Origin: Arcuatula senhousia | Taxonomy: Eukaryota; Mollusca; Bivalvia; Mytilida; Mytilidae | Direction of reading: 5' to 3' | DNA length: 64,000 nucleotides | NCBI GenBank assembly: GCA_963971305.1 | Contig: OZ020308.1 | Span: 33,385,275-33,449,274 of the forward strand | In this document: piece after piece, positions 1 to 12,100 of the stretch | Layout of the letters: every line of letters starts with the position of its first letter | How positions within the stretch are numbered: position 1 is the first letter of the stretch | Translations under genes and position numbers: made by a program | Notes under the pieces: generated by a model | The model's database searches: none | Seen by the model: the letters and a program-made list of their open reading frames with translations, nothing else | Told to the model about the DNA's origin: nothing

Positions 1-117
1 TACAATGTCGATTAAAACAAGTTTGGATCCTTTTTGAATATGTAGTACCTGAAAAAGTGACACAGTCTATGAAATGCATTTCCTTTGTTTATTATGTCAT
101 GATGAAGTCAAGTTCAT

Positions 118-459
118 CAAGCTTATCAATAGGGGGAAGGTTGGATCCAAAAAACTAGTTTAACCCCGCCACATTTTATATGTGCCTGTCCTAAGCCAGG
201 AAACTTTGCCAAAGCCTTTGTTTGTCCTTGTCATTCTATGTTAACTGTTTTATGTCAAGAATTGAGTCTTTCGTTGATGATTTAGGGATTGGTTTTGATA
301 CTTTTGTATTGTATTATAAGTCTTGGGCCAATGCAAGACGGTAAGCAGTGACCTATGGTCATGTTGAAGACTGCTTGCTGTTTTCCGTTGTGATTTTTTG
401 AATTGCTGTTTGTTTATGTTTGTTGTGTCGCGTACACTTATTCCACATCTCAATATCGT
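118..459 (-). repeat. 342-bp dispersed repeat, copy 1
   Basis: This stretch is almost identical, base for base, to 26041-26382, which has the same 342-bp length; I see only a handful of substitutions. Neither end has an inverted repeat, poly-A tail or obvious target duplication. More diverged relatives sharing the part that reads 'gagatgtggaataagtgta' on the minus strand occur near 26825-26930 and 50052-50150. Class unknown (SINE-like or non-autonomous DNA element). Short open frames inside it are not credible genes. The bases before it (1-117) and after it (460-515) show nothing recognisable. Confidence 0.8.
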
Positions 460-515
460 ATATTCATTAACACTATGAAATGCAACAATGAAAAAGCGTT
501 TTACATGATCATTAT

Positions 516-2355
516 ACCCCCCACTTCAAAAGTGGGGGGTATATAGTGATAGGGGTGTCCGTCCGTCCTTCCGTCCGTCCATCCGTCCGTCCTTCCGTTA
601 CACTTCAGGGTACCCATCTCTTATCCGCAACTCCTCCTAAACCCCTTGGTGGATTTTCATGAAACTTACACACAATCTTTGTGACATAATGTAGATGTGC
701 ACCTACTATTTTAGAATTTGATCAGAATGATTTTTGGGGTTTCCCATAGCAAAACATGGACTTAGCCATTCGACTACATATGGGTACCCATCTCTTATCC
801 GCAACTCCTCCTAAACCCCTTGGTGGATTTTCATGAAACTTACACACAATCTTTGTGACATAATGTAGATGTGCACCTATTATTTTAAAATTTGATCAGA
901 ATGATTTTTGGGGTTTCCCATAGCAAAACATGGACTCAGCCATTCGACTACATGGGGGTGCCCATCTCTTATCTGCAACTCCTCCTAAACCCCTTGATGG
1001 ATTTCCATGAAACTTACACACAATCTTTGTGACATAATGTAGATGTGCACCTATTATTTTAAAATTTGATCAGAATGATTTTTGGGGTTTCCCATAGCAA
1101 AACATGGACTTAGCCATTCGACTACATGGGGGTACCCATCTCTTATCCGCAACTGCTCCTAAACCCCTTGGTGGATTTTCATGAAACTTACACACAATTA
1201 TTCTGACAAAATGTAGATGTGCACCTATTATTTTAAAATTTGATCAGAATGATTTTTGGGGTTTCCCATATCAAAACATGGACTTAGCCATTCGACTACA
1301 TGGGGGTACCCATCTCTTATCCGCAACTCCTCCTAAACCCCTTGGTGGATTTTCATGAAACTTACACACAATTTTTGTGACATAATGTAGATGTGCACCT
1401 ACTATTTTAAAATTTGATCAGAATGATTTTTGGGGTTTCCCATAGCAAAACATGGACTTAGCCATTCGACTACATGGGGGTACCCATCTCTTATCCGCAA
1501 CTCCTCCTAAACCCCTTGGTGGATTTTCATGAAACTTACACACAATCTTTGTGACATAATGTAGATGTGCACCTATTATTTTAAAATTTGATCAGAATGA
1601 TTTTTGGGGTTTCCCATAGCAAAACATGGACTTAGCCATTCGACTACATGGGGGTACCCATCTCTTATCCGCAACTCCTCCTAAACCCCTTGATGGATTT
1701 TCATGAAACTTACACACAATCTTTGTGACATAATGTAGATGTGCACCTACTATTTTAAGATTTGATCAGAATGATTTTTGGGGTTTCCCATAGCAAAACA
1801 TGGACTTAGCCATTCGACTACATGGGGGTACCCATCTCTTATCCGCAACTGCTCCTAAACCCCTTGGTGGATTTTCATGAAACTTACACACAATTATTCT
1901 GACAAAATGTAGATGTGCATTTACTATTTTAGAATTTGATCAGAATGATTTTTTGGGTTTCCCATAGCAAAACATGGACTTAGCCATTCGACTACATGGG
2001 GGTACCCATCTCTTATCCACAACTCATCCTAAACCCCTTGATGGATTGTCATGAAACTTTTACACAATCTCTGTAACATAATATAGATGTGCACCTACTA
2101 TTTGAAAGTTTGATCAGAATGATTTTTTGGGGTTTTCCAAAGCTATACATGGACTCAGCCATTCGACTACATGGGGGTGCCCATCTCTTATCTGCAACTC
2201 CTCCTAAACCGCTTGATGGATTTCCATGAAACCTACACACAATTTTTGTGACATAATGTAGATGTGCATCTCCTATGCTAAATTTTATCTGATTAATTTT
2301 TTTTGGGGGGTGGGGGGTATTTATTTGTGAGCTGCGGCTCACAGTTTTTCTAGTT
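516..2355 (+). mobile_element. Pearl-like element, family A, ten core units
   Basis: The element opens with a hairpin of C-run and G-run arms (516-540), followed by a GTCC/TTCC microsatellite (about 558-600). Ten tandem core units of about 174 bp follow, starting near 608, 782, 956, 1130, 1304, 1478, 1652, 1826, 2000 and 2174. It closes with a short hairpin (GTGAGCTGCGGCTCAC, 2327-2342) and an AGTTTTTCTAG tail. This is the layout of bivalve pearl elements, thought to be non-autonomous Helentron-related. The last two units are the most diverged. An inverted six-unit copy is at 50841-51950. It has no coding capacity. Confidence 0.85.
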
Positions 2356-2797
2356 TTACTTTCAAATTAGTTGTTAAAGTATTTTTTCTGTCATTTTCTG
2401 TAAGATGATTGTTATGAATTAATATTTCTTTCGTCTTTGTCGAAAACAGCAATTCAAAAACACATTTTATATAATGTAGACCAGTGTTTTTCTTGATACA
2501 CTGGCTATAATTCTGTAAATAAAGATATATATATTTTTTTAGAAGTAGAATGTTATATTTTTATTTGTTTTTTTTTTATATTATTTTGTTCATTTCAACA
2601 CAGCAAACACAAAAGTTTTTAATTAGAAACATCTTTTGATAGACCGCACAATATGCATGTGTTTTATAACTTGATTAATAAGCTCATGAAAATATTATTG
2701 ACTAAGAAAATACTTTTTACTCTTCTTTTAGACGTATACACATGTATGCCTCAGACCAATGTAACTTTTGTTCTTTGCATACTACAGATACTGATAA
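2356..2797. other. Intergenic AT-rich stretch, no feature seen
   Basis: Poly-T rich sequence between the family A pearl-like element and the 3-kb TIR element. No frame with recognisable protein content on either strand and no repeat that I could match elsewhere in the window. Confidence 0.5.
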
Positions 2798-3764
2798 CAC
2801 GGTAGGTCCCGTGTCCGGCGACAGGATTGTTTTTTCGAGAGGGTTGTACAATTGTCCTGGTTTTTTCAAGAGAATAATTTATGAAAATGTAATCTTTGGT
2901 GATACTAAGTGATTTTTTATTGAAAGCGAAGAAGTGCTACCAACGGGGTAGGCATATTTAAGTTTTATCATATTGTATAACAACACAAATTCCTATAAAA
3001 ATGTGATTCCTTAATTAAAATGTCCAGTTATTTTTTGAGTTTTTACCTTTTTGCATTTTTCATCCCTTATAAGACAAATATATTGAACAAGATTGCTAAC
3101 CATTATTAGTGATCATCAATGTTATATTATGGCATCCTGAATATTGATGCCAAAAAGTTGCGTCTTAAATATTTTTGAATTAAAATAAAATACCTGCCCA
3201 GGCTTTTTCAAGAGGCGTCCAGGTTTTTGCAAGAGAGATCCAGGTTTTTTCATTTTTTAGATAGACAGTCTGTGCGTGTTGTTTATCTCTCAAGTCATAT
3301 TTTAAAAGACATTGTATGTTGTAAAAAAAATAAGAATACGGTACTATCATTTCAATGCTTTTGGACAAGAATACGTCAGTTAAAGTCAAGAATTCAAACT
3401 TATATAGCCTATTTAAACAGGCAGTCACTACAACCATAACCCATTTATCTATTGTTTAAGCATAACTACCAATTTTTTACAATTGAAAATAGCCTCCTGG
3501 AATTATTGGCTGGAAACAAAATGTTGTGATTAGCAGAAAATGCTTAAAGTCCCTGGGTTTCCAAGTTACCTTCTTTTTACTTGACTTTTAGTTGTTGCGT
3601 GGGTGTATTTGTTTGTATCATAGAGTCGTCTTCTTTCATGTCTGCTGTTTTATCCAGGATTATAGGACTCAAATGCCCTTTTAGTACTTCTTAATTTTCT
3701 ACACATATGTATTTTGTATTGTATATATTATAGTTTCAAAGAAAAACTTCATAAGAGTATGCTC

Positions 3765-4590
3765 CCGTGCGGGACCCGGGAGGCGAATAGGCTAGCAGCA
3801 GCGCTAAGCTTGTGTGTAAAAGTCCACTAAAGAGCGCTCAGAAACATGTCATCTTGCCAGGCCGCTTAGCCCATAAAACGACTGGGATGTGTGCCGCAGG
3901 TTGTTGAATGGGTCAGCCCTGTCATAATGAATGCCGGTTCGTCAGGCGGAAAACCTGACCGCAAACCATTTTGGGCCAATGTGTGCGGAGAGTGCCAAGT
4001 TTCATGCACGTGAAAGATCCCTTTGTGCACCGCCAAGTAGTGCACCACATATGCTAAATTTACCACACCTACACACCTCTTCCCTTTTCCAGTGGTCTTC
4101 AAGATTAACAGTTCCTTTGTTTCCCATCCCAACCCCGCTTCTCTCTTTCAGTGTGTATTATAGGTTCAATCAGGATTCAGCATTGTATTTTCGACAGATA
4201 AAGGATGCTTGTGTGAAACTGGGTAAGGGTTGGCTATATCCCACACAGGTAATTGTTGCAACTAGTATGACCTCATTTCAGGTAAGGGTTCTTCATTGTC
4301 AGTCACGATAGGTAAGGGTTCCAGATTGTGCTAAACTTTTGGGGAAGGGTTTCGTCACTTTCTGGATGCATTGGCCTATGGTGGGTTAAGGGCACATTGG
4401 CCTGTCTTGTGAGTTGGTTTGTTTTACTTCTGGATTGTGGCCATGCATTGGCCCTTCGAATGACATACATGGGTCTGTGTCCTGGGTGGGTCTACACAAT
4501 TCAATTTGTTGTTTCAATAAATTCTTGTCCTGCATGATTATGACTGAAATATTGTTGACAGGACATAAAACAAACAACAACAAACATAAG
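3765..4590 (+). repeat. SINE-like dispersed repeat, copy 1
   Basis: The 5' part (3765-4145) is GC-richer than its surroundings and begins CCGTGCGGGACCCGGGAGG. It matches the layout of 11728-12100: same head, same 'gtggagagtgcc..ttcatgca' middle, same 'ccctttccagtggtct' block. The tail near 4540-4590 reads 'tgaaatattg..acaggacataaaacaaacaacaac', resembling the A-rich tails of molluscan SINEs. The segment 4146-4530 may be an insertion or a second repeat. No clear polymerase III A/B boxes could be assigned, so the SINE label is tentative. Confidence 0.5.
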
Positions 4591-5138
4591 AGTATGAGAT
4601 TCAAATGTCATTTTAGTTTCTGTATCTTTACATACATGTGTATACATTTAGGGGGTTCCAATATCCCATATTCACTAATGTTTTATTGGTCTTTATTAAA
4701 TATCCCGTATCCAGAATAGAGTTTTTTTTATATACCATATCCCTGTAAATAGAATAGATTTAAATATTCCCTATCCCAGTTTGTTTTGCCTCAAATATCC
4801 CGTATCCCATGAATAAAACATGTGAATATCCCATATTCCAAAACACCCTTAAACTCTTGAAATAACAGAATGCGCCAGTGGAATATGCTCTTTTTGTATT
4901 ACTTTGTTTCTGACATACATATAGATTTTATAGTTTCAAAGACTTGAAAAGGCACAAAAACGAGATTGTAACTTACCTTTCAAAATTTTGCCCACCGTAA
5001 CAATCGCTCTTCTCGAAACCAGTTATTTATCAAAACACATTAAGAAAGTCACAAATGTACAAATGTACTATAAAACTAATTTTGTAAAAATACTAATGTA
5101 GTCTTCGAAGAAAATGCATGAAACCAGTCATCTTGCTC

Positions 5139-5337
5139 ATCTTGCTCGTTTGCAGCTCATCTTGCTCTTTTCCTTGCTCATCTTTCTCTTTTGCAGCTCA
5201 TCTTGCGTTCTTGCTTGCTCATCTTGCTCGTTTGCAGCTCATCTTGCTCTTTTGCAGCTCATCTTGCTCTCTTGAATGCTCATCTTGCTCTTTTGCAGCT
5301 CATCTTGCTCTTTTCCTTGCTCATTTTGCTCTTTTGC
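5139..5337 (+). repeat. TCATCTTGCTC minisatellite
   Basis: About eleven imperfect copies of a roughly 18-bp unit built on 'gctcatcttgctcttttgca', alternating with 'cttgctcat' variants. The array keeps an open frame on the plus strand only because of its periodicity; it is not a credible gene. It lies inside the 3-kb TIR element. Confidence 0.8.
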
Positions 5338-5804
5338 TGCTTTTGGGGTCTTAAGCTTACTTCTGTTTGAAAGTTAGTAATTAACTTGATATTTTGCATG
5401 TAATGTGTTCAAATGTATGTTTATTCAGTGGGAGGGTATTAGTTTTCATTTAAGTCTTATATTTTCTACAAAACCCAGGGCCACTCCTCAGTCAAAATTT
5501 TCAAAAAACCAGGACACCTTTCGAAAAAAACGGACAAGTTGTAGTGCCTCTCGAAAAAAAACAGATGAATTTTAATAAATCATTAACTAATGCTTTTTTA
5601 CGGACATTTTTGAAAGAATTGTAATAATTTGAATTTTTTGATAACTTTTAATCCTCTTTTTTTTTGGTTTTCTTTAACTTACAATTGAGGATTTAAGCAT
5701 TTTTTTTGTAAATGGACAGGCGAAAAAACCTGGACCTCTCTCGAAAAAACTGGACAATTCCTCTCGAAAAAACAATCCTGTCGCCGGACACGGGACCTAC
5801 CGTG

Positions 5805-8798
5805 GATAACTTGAAAAAGATTCGAAATGGGCAGATATTTGCAATGTGAAAACAAATATTGACGAAAACAGATTTGAAAACATGCACTTATTGAGCTCCC
5901 ACAAGGAAGAAGAATCCATTTGCGCCAATTACATAATTTAGGAGATATCAACTGCGCCATAAATTTATGTTTTAGAGGTTTTATATGCGTAAGTTTTAGG
6001 TAATTATTTGCGCCTATTTATCTGTAGAGGTAGTTTACAAATAACGGTATCATAAACCGATAAAGGAATTCTTTCGTGTTTTTAGAAAATCTCTTATAAC
6101 AAAATGAAATATTACTGAATAAAAGAACTCAGAAGTATATGATATTAAAATAACATAGGTAAGTCAATTTTATACAAATATCTGTATATTGTATATTTAA
6201 GTCAATATTTGTCTTGTTCTCATTGCCGATGAATGTCGCAATTAAGAACTTAGAGTCTAACAAAGGAAATACTGCAATTTTAATCGTAGACAACAAATCA
6301 AGACAAGCTTCTGTGAAAAAGAAAGGTGAATTGAGATGGAGATGTAAAGTAAAAAATGTGCAGCAACGTTCAATATAGTTATCGGTGGGTGTTTGAATCA
6401 TGTCCATGAAACAAATGTTAGAAAGCTAGAAACTAAGGAAGGCAAATTTTAAGAGCAGCCCGCAAATTCACTTGCTTTAATTTTATGCATTTTCGTTGAA
6501 CTGAATGTGAGTGGCGCAAATGAGTTTATGAAATATTGGCGCAAATGAGCTTGGCCTTACAAAAAAATATGTTGGCGCAAATGATATATTGGTGCAATTA
6601 AGTTGCGGCATAAAGGACGTCAAATTGGCGCAAACACAGGGTCAAAATCGATCTGTGACCTAAATACTCAAAAAGCGACTTACGATCTTTGAAAAAAATG
6701 CCTACATTGAAATTCATTGAAACGAGCTATGACATTAAAGCATTTTAAAAGCGACCATGCCACTTGAGGTGAGGGGCTGCGTGAGTCCCATTAATATACG
6801 CTTCTAGACCTGTAAAAAACACTAGCTTTTGAACAAATATATCGATGCTTTGAAGGGGTATTTGCAAGAAAGTACTTTTTTTCCATTGAGAAGAAGCAAA
6901 AGTGCTCCAAAGAGTTAATCATGCAAATCTCGTTAAAAAGCATGAAAAATCTGTTTATTACACCGAATAACAAATACAACAAATCTATCAGTCGGACCTT
7001 AGGAAGGTAACTGACAAACCTTATTACACACAGGGGCAATGGAAACAAAAGTCTTAGCGGAAACATGTGGTCTCGTATCAAATGACATTGGACATCGCTT
7101 AATCTCAATATCTGAAGGGACGAAAAACTTAGATTCAAAAATTTTAATCATTGTGGAATGAATGAAGATATATAACGGCTTCATAGCATGTATTCATAAA
7201 GCAGTACAAACAAGGGGTATATGTTAAAATAGAATCAATCAAATTTGAACCAAAATCTATTTCCAATTATTTAAAATCTTAAACACAACATTGATGTATT
7301 GGCATTATCTTAATCATGATAATTTAAATATGAAACTTTTTAATTTCAAATCTAAGGCATTCATTTCACAGTGTCTTCCATTGTATCTCTTCAGCCTATC
7401 ATTGTGTCATAGGATTGCATCACACCGTGTCAAATTTTCTGGCTTTGGCCATACCGTTTTGTTTGAATAAAACGTTAAACAAACTTAAGATTGATGTTTT
7501 TATTTGACACACACCGACAGCTTAATGAATGTAGTATACAACAAAGCAGCTAATTTAACAAATGCGTTCGTCATAAAACGTTGTTCGAGCATTTTGCGTG
7601 CAAATGTTTGAATTGTGGCTTATTTTAGGTTGTTTTTTTTTTAATAAAAACAACATATGGATAGAAATTTTTCCCAATATAGACGTTGTTTACTTCAAAA
7701 CAAATTGTTCGGTAACAGAATCCATACAAAATAGCTTATTTGAAACATGAAATTTGAACAAAACTTAAATATCCAACGCGTGGTCCAACTTGTTATGAGC
7801 TCACTTCATCGTGTCTTAATGCACTTCACCAAAATGAATTAATCCGGTTGTACGGTGTGAAATCGGACATTCCTGATGCAGTTGATAAATTTTGTGAGCA
7901 ACCATATAAAGGGGTAAATAACAGATAATCCTAAAGTACTGAATTTTTATTTGACCGTGCTATGAGCATAATTTATAAGGTAATTGCTAAGAAATAAGCG
8001 AAAATCGATTTCTGATCGGCTATAGGCTTTTGAAATCTCTATTTCCACAAAACAGTAAACTTTATATTAGAATTGATTTGTTAAGCTTGAGTCCCATAAA
8101 CGAAAGTTAATTTCATTATATTTTCAGAATGTTTGTCATTTCGTGATAAATAAATTTGAGAAAATTATTAGTTGCATTTAAGGATGTTCGCTACTATTAT
8201 TGAAAATATAAATAGGTTTCAAATTTGATGCCTTAAATAAAAAGATAATGGTAATACAATGTAGGTATATAATAAGGAAAAAAAATGATAGGTTCGTGAC
8301 CTCGTTTTCAAGATAATTGGCGTTAAAGTTTTGGCGGAAAAAGGCTTTCTCTGACTTTTTCATAGGTTTAGCATTACCACGTTTTAGTTGTTAAAACCCA
8401 TGACAGAATAAATAGGATTTGATAAAACTTGGTTTATATGCTCTTTATGACATATCAAAGACATTAATAACAAGAAAATAGGGGGTTCGTGGGCAAAAAA
8501 AATAACACTATTTTGATGGTAAAAACCAGAGGAACCGAAAATATGACAGAAATCCCAAAACAAGACTAGCGAGCAGTTTTAATGGTGCAAATTTTACATA
8601 ATCCAATGTGCACCATGAAAAATTTAGTTTATAGTCCAATAAACAAAAAAATAATTACAGTTTATTCTTAATGAAACTCGTTTATAAAAGACATGAAAAA
8701 AAATATCGAAGACTTTAAATAATTCGCTATATCACGTATTATAATAAAATAATTATATATTTTGTAGATTCATAATAAAACGTATAAATTGATTACGA
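5805..8798. other. Intergenic AT-rich region, no gene recognised
   Basis: About 3 kb of AT-rich sequence. Six-frame inspection gives only short frames without known motifs. A segment at about 7365-7490 ends in 'gaataaaacgttaaacaaactta', which resembles tails of dispersed molluscan repeats, but I could not delimit an element. Confidence 0.5.
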
Positions 8799-9230
8799 AG
8801 CTCACCTCGTTACGCATTATTATCACTTCAATTAGCGGGAATTGACTTAAAGTTTTCAAAATTTTAAGTGCTCATCCATGCAGAAAAAGAAGGTCACAGA
8901 CTCACAGCTAGCATCTGAACTATGCACAGATCTCTCTACGTGCACTAACCATAACAATATGGTTGGTGTGGCATTTGTCAGTAAGCAGGAATGGACTTTA
9001 ACTATTCCTCTGTAAGTGGTCATTCATGCGGAAAATGTAGGTCACATACAGCATCAGAAGCATGCATTGAGCTTTGCATCTCTAGGTGCATTTACCATAC
9101 GAATGTGGTTGATGTGGCATTTGACATTAATAGCGTACACTAATTACTTAATTCTTCAGTAAGTGGATGTGGACGCCGACGCCGACGCTCAGGGTATCAC
9201 ATAAACCCCCTCACTTTCGTGAGGTGAGCT
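8799..9230. mobile_element. Small pearl-like element, AGCTCACCT termini
   Basis: Inverted AGCTCACCT (8799-8807) and AGGTGAGCT (9222-9230) mark the ends. Inside are two core units of about 160 bp (compare 'gtgctcatccatgcagaaaa' near 8870 with 'gtggtcattcatgcggaaaa' near 9018), a GACGCC microsatellite (about 9172-9189) and a terminal hairpin (CCTCAC..GTGAGG, about 9209-9223). This is the family layout of the larger pearl-like elements with a different core and microsatellite. Non-coding. Confidence 0.65.
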
Positions 9231-11727
9231 AATAAAAACTGTTTTGAGTCTTATAATAAGAATGATTGTTTTTATCTCGGAAAATCAGGCAAAAATGCCC
9301 CCGATGTATAAAGACAAAGAGAGTATTTTTCATAACGGCACTAGTTTTATCAATAAGAGGACTAAGCCAAAATTTGACTGCCGCTCATTCTAAAAAAAAT
9401 CAGTTTTAGTCGCTGCGTGCATAACAAAAGCCTAAGAACCAATATTATGATCAAAATATGTGTCAAAATTGTGAAAAACTGGATATGTTCTACGTTGTTT
9501 CCATTAATGCCAAAGGAAATTGTTTTTGGAAAATGCATGCTTTTCTTTTGCCTTGATGTTTTTAATCCGGATAAAGTGTTGTTGCTGAGATTTCATAGAT
9601 TTCTTCTTCAAATATTGTTTAACCCGAAAATAAAATTAACAGTGGAATAAAAACTTTTTCTTTTTTTAAAGTAATTCCCTGGGGGGAGGTACTCTGGTGT
9701 TTTATGACGGGGGTGTGCATTTTGTAGATTGAAATTGGTACCCGAATCTATGTCAGATAATTTTTAGAGCCTTATAAAATAAATTACAAGTCTCTTTCTT
9801 ACTTAAAATGACATCTTAACTTCGTTAAGTATCCCCAAAACACAAAAGACCCAAGTCTATGGCACTTTTTCTGTTTTGACTCTCATGCCTATGTAAGACA
9901 TCGACAAAAATGGGTACCAAATCTATTTGTACTGCTTAAAAAAAGATACCCAAATCTATGTAAAAAAATGTGAAAAAATTGACCCATAATAAATGCACAT
10001 CCCGTATATTGGTATATAGGGAGTAACACCCCCCCCCCCCCGGGAATAATTCATATTTTATGTGTGTCTAAAAACAAACTTTAAACATATCGTGAACTTT
10101 ATTAAATTCAAGTACAAATTTACATTATACCGTTATTGCATGCTTCTTTTACATATACTAAGGGGAAAAAACTGTGCATCACTTTGAAAAATCACAAATT
10201 CAAAATTTTATTTAGTATTTGATACGTTTTATCACAAAAGTATTGCAAAATCATTTTTCTCAAGATCTTGACAAAAAATTTCATTTTTAGACCCCTAAAA
10301 GATGTTTTGTTTGCAGTTTGAAATCAGGTAGTGTCAATTTGAAATTCACAAAATCACACTTTGGAAACAATGCAAATTTTTAAAATTAAGTTTTCTTAGC
10401 TGATTTGCACCAAAAACGTTACTCCTTTTAGTGGTTGAAAGTTAACAGGTTAAATTTTGAGTGAAAATTTTGATTTTTCATTTTTTGGTTAAAAAAGTGG
10501 GGTATTTTTTAATCTCAGAATTTGGAATTATTTTTTTTTCGGATCTTTACTCAAAAATGATTTGCATGGTCAACTCAACATGCAGTGAAAAACTGTATTT
10601 TTTACGATTTTCTGATTAAGAGAAAAATAGGTACAATTGATTTCCAATAGACATGCACAGTCTCTTTTTTCCATGAGTATTTAAAGATTTTACTATTAAA
10701 TAAGTAACGAGCTACCTTCTGTAAGACAAGGGCCTAGGCCCCAATAATTATACAATATTATGAATTTGGATTTAAACATTTGCATCGCTTGAACTTTCTT
10801 ACATTTCTTTTCTGCTGAGTCATATAGAAAAGTATATAATCATTTACCTAATGAGCTGTCGTGACATTCTTTAAATAAAACGTTCTCCATGTTTTTTTCA
10901 GATATTGACATGATTGATACAAGTAAAATTCAATAGATACATATATACACGCTAAAAACAGAATGTGAAGTAAGTCGTACTACAGCAATGAAATCCATTG
11001 ATGATATATAACAAGATTCAACGACTCCCACTAGGTCAGACCTGTCACTAGACAGACAGATTTATTAGATTGTGCTTATTAACAGATACTTACTAGATAA
11101 TAATTTACTATTTATAACAAGAAACGTGGTCAAAATAAACACTGCATGTGAAAGAAGCCCTCGATCTATACAAACGAGCATGCATCGGTGGAGGTTGCAA
11201 TTGTATATTTTTCAATACAAATTGATAGACAAATGATCTTAAAACCATCTTTATACTGTAATTATCAAAAATGAAATAACTATAAAAAGTGATTAAATGA
11301 CAACAGAATCGATCTAAATGCTTTGCTTTTTTTCTAAGATTCCAAGAAACTCAATATTAGTTGCCAAACGTAAACTCCGTTCTGATAGTTTGAACAAAGA
11401 GGAGCGGCCCCGGCCTTGAATTTCATCTTAAATAGAAGCGGCATATTGACAGAATTCAACCCCCCCCCCCAAAAAAAAAAAAAATATGCAAAACCCTTTT
11501 TACGAATACGCGTTAAATATATGCATATTGAAAGTCTCATATTGCCGAAACAGATAAATCTTAATAATTTTCGTTATATAATTTTCCGTGATATTTCAAT
11601 GAACACATTTCAAATGTTTAGCGCTTTAAAACAAACATATTTCAATTCAATTCAATTCAATCTCTTATATTTCGTTTATTACTATAAATTATTGAATTTA
11701 ACACCACATATATGTACAACTATTCCA
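9231..11727. other. Intergenic AT-rich region, no gene recognised
   Basis: About 2.5 kb with homopolymer runs (poly-C near 10028-10042, C-run plus A-run near 11461-11484). Open frames here are short and lack motifs. Repeated 'aaatctatgt' phrases near 9740-9970 suggest an old degenerate repeat, without clear borders. Confidence 0.5.
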
Positions 11728-12100
11728 GTCCCGTGCGGGGCCTGGGTGGCAAAAAGGTCCACAGCAGAGCCTAGCTTGTCGGAAGTGGCGACTAAGGGTC
11801 TTGGGTTAGTACTCAGCGCACAGAGCGACAAAGTGTGTACCCTAGGTGCCTGAATAAGGTGGCCTTCGTCCGTGAGGTTTGCAGGCCTAGGTCTATAATT
11901 CGGAAAGCCTGGCCGCTGACAATAGTGGGTCAACGTCTGTGGAGAGTGCCGCGCTTCATGCAAATAAAATAATTCCTAAAAGTTGTGGAGCGCTCCCTAC
12001 TTACCTCTCCCCCTTTCCAGTGGTCTCAGTTAAATTTAATTGTGCCTTTGTTTCCTACCCAATCCCCAATATTTTTCATCATCTTTTCATGTTCATAGTC
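11728..12100 (+). repeat. SINE-like dispersed repeat, copy 2
   Basis: Same family as 3765-4145: head CCCGTGCGGGGCCTGGGTGG, middle 'gtggagagtgcc', then 'cccctttccagtggtctcag' and a 'cctttgtttcctaccca' block. The head contains TGGCAAAAAGGTCC, which faintly resembles a polymerase III A box; no convincing B box is visible. GC content is higher than in the flanks. Open frames on both strands through it are incidental. Confidence 0.55.

Larger units (their letters stand above)
2798..5804. mobile_element. 3-kb non-autonomous DNA transposon, CAC-ended TIRs, 5-bp TSD
   Basis: The left end (CACGGTAGGTCCCGTGTCCG onward) is repeated in inverted form at the right end, with near identity over roughly 45 bp that includes a TTTTTTCGAGAGG stretch. 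The 5 bp GATAA flank both ends (2793-2797 and 5805-5809), which is a target site duplication. Degenerate subterminal motifs of the type TCGAAAAAAxxGGACA recur near 3204-3252 and 5505-5575. No transposase frame is visible. The interior contains a SINE-like repeat and a TCATCTTGCTC array. CAC termini with a 5-bp duplication would fit Transib-like elements, but the superfamily is not established. Confidence 0.8.

Noticed and set aside
250..453. 67-residue minus frame, seen again at 26194-26376
   Set aside because: Its reappearance comes from the 342-bp dispersed repeat. No domain, and the frame has no independent support.
516..2355. Possible CRISPR-like or satellite array because of regular spacing
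   Set aside because: Units are contiguous 174-bp repeats without spacers, in a eukaryotic pearl-like element.
3765..4145. Possible tRNA gene at the GC-rich head of the SINE-like repeat
   Set aside because: No clover-leaf pairing or clear A and B boxes could be traced.
5118..5354. Leu/Ser/Cys-rich frame resembling a secreted repeat protein
   Set aside because: It is a translation of the TCATCTTGCTC array; periodicity alone keeps it open.
9180..9230. Intrinsic-terminator-like hairpin followed by an A-rich run
   Set aside because: It is the terminal hairpin of a small pearl-like element in a eukaryotic genome; bacterial termination does not apply.
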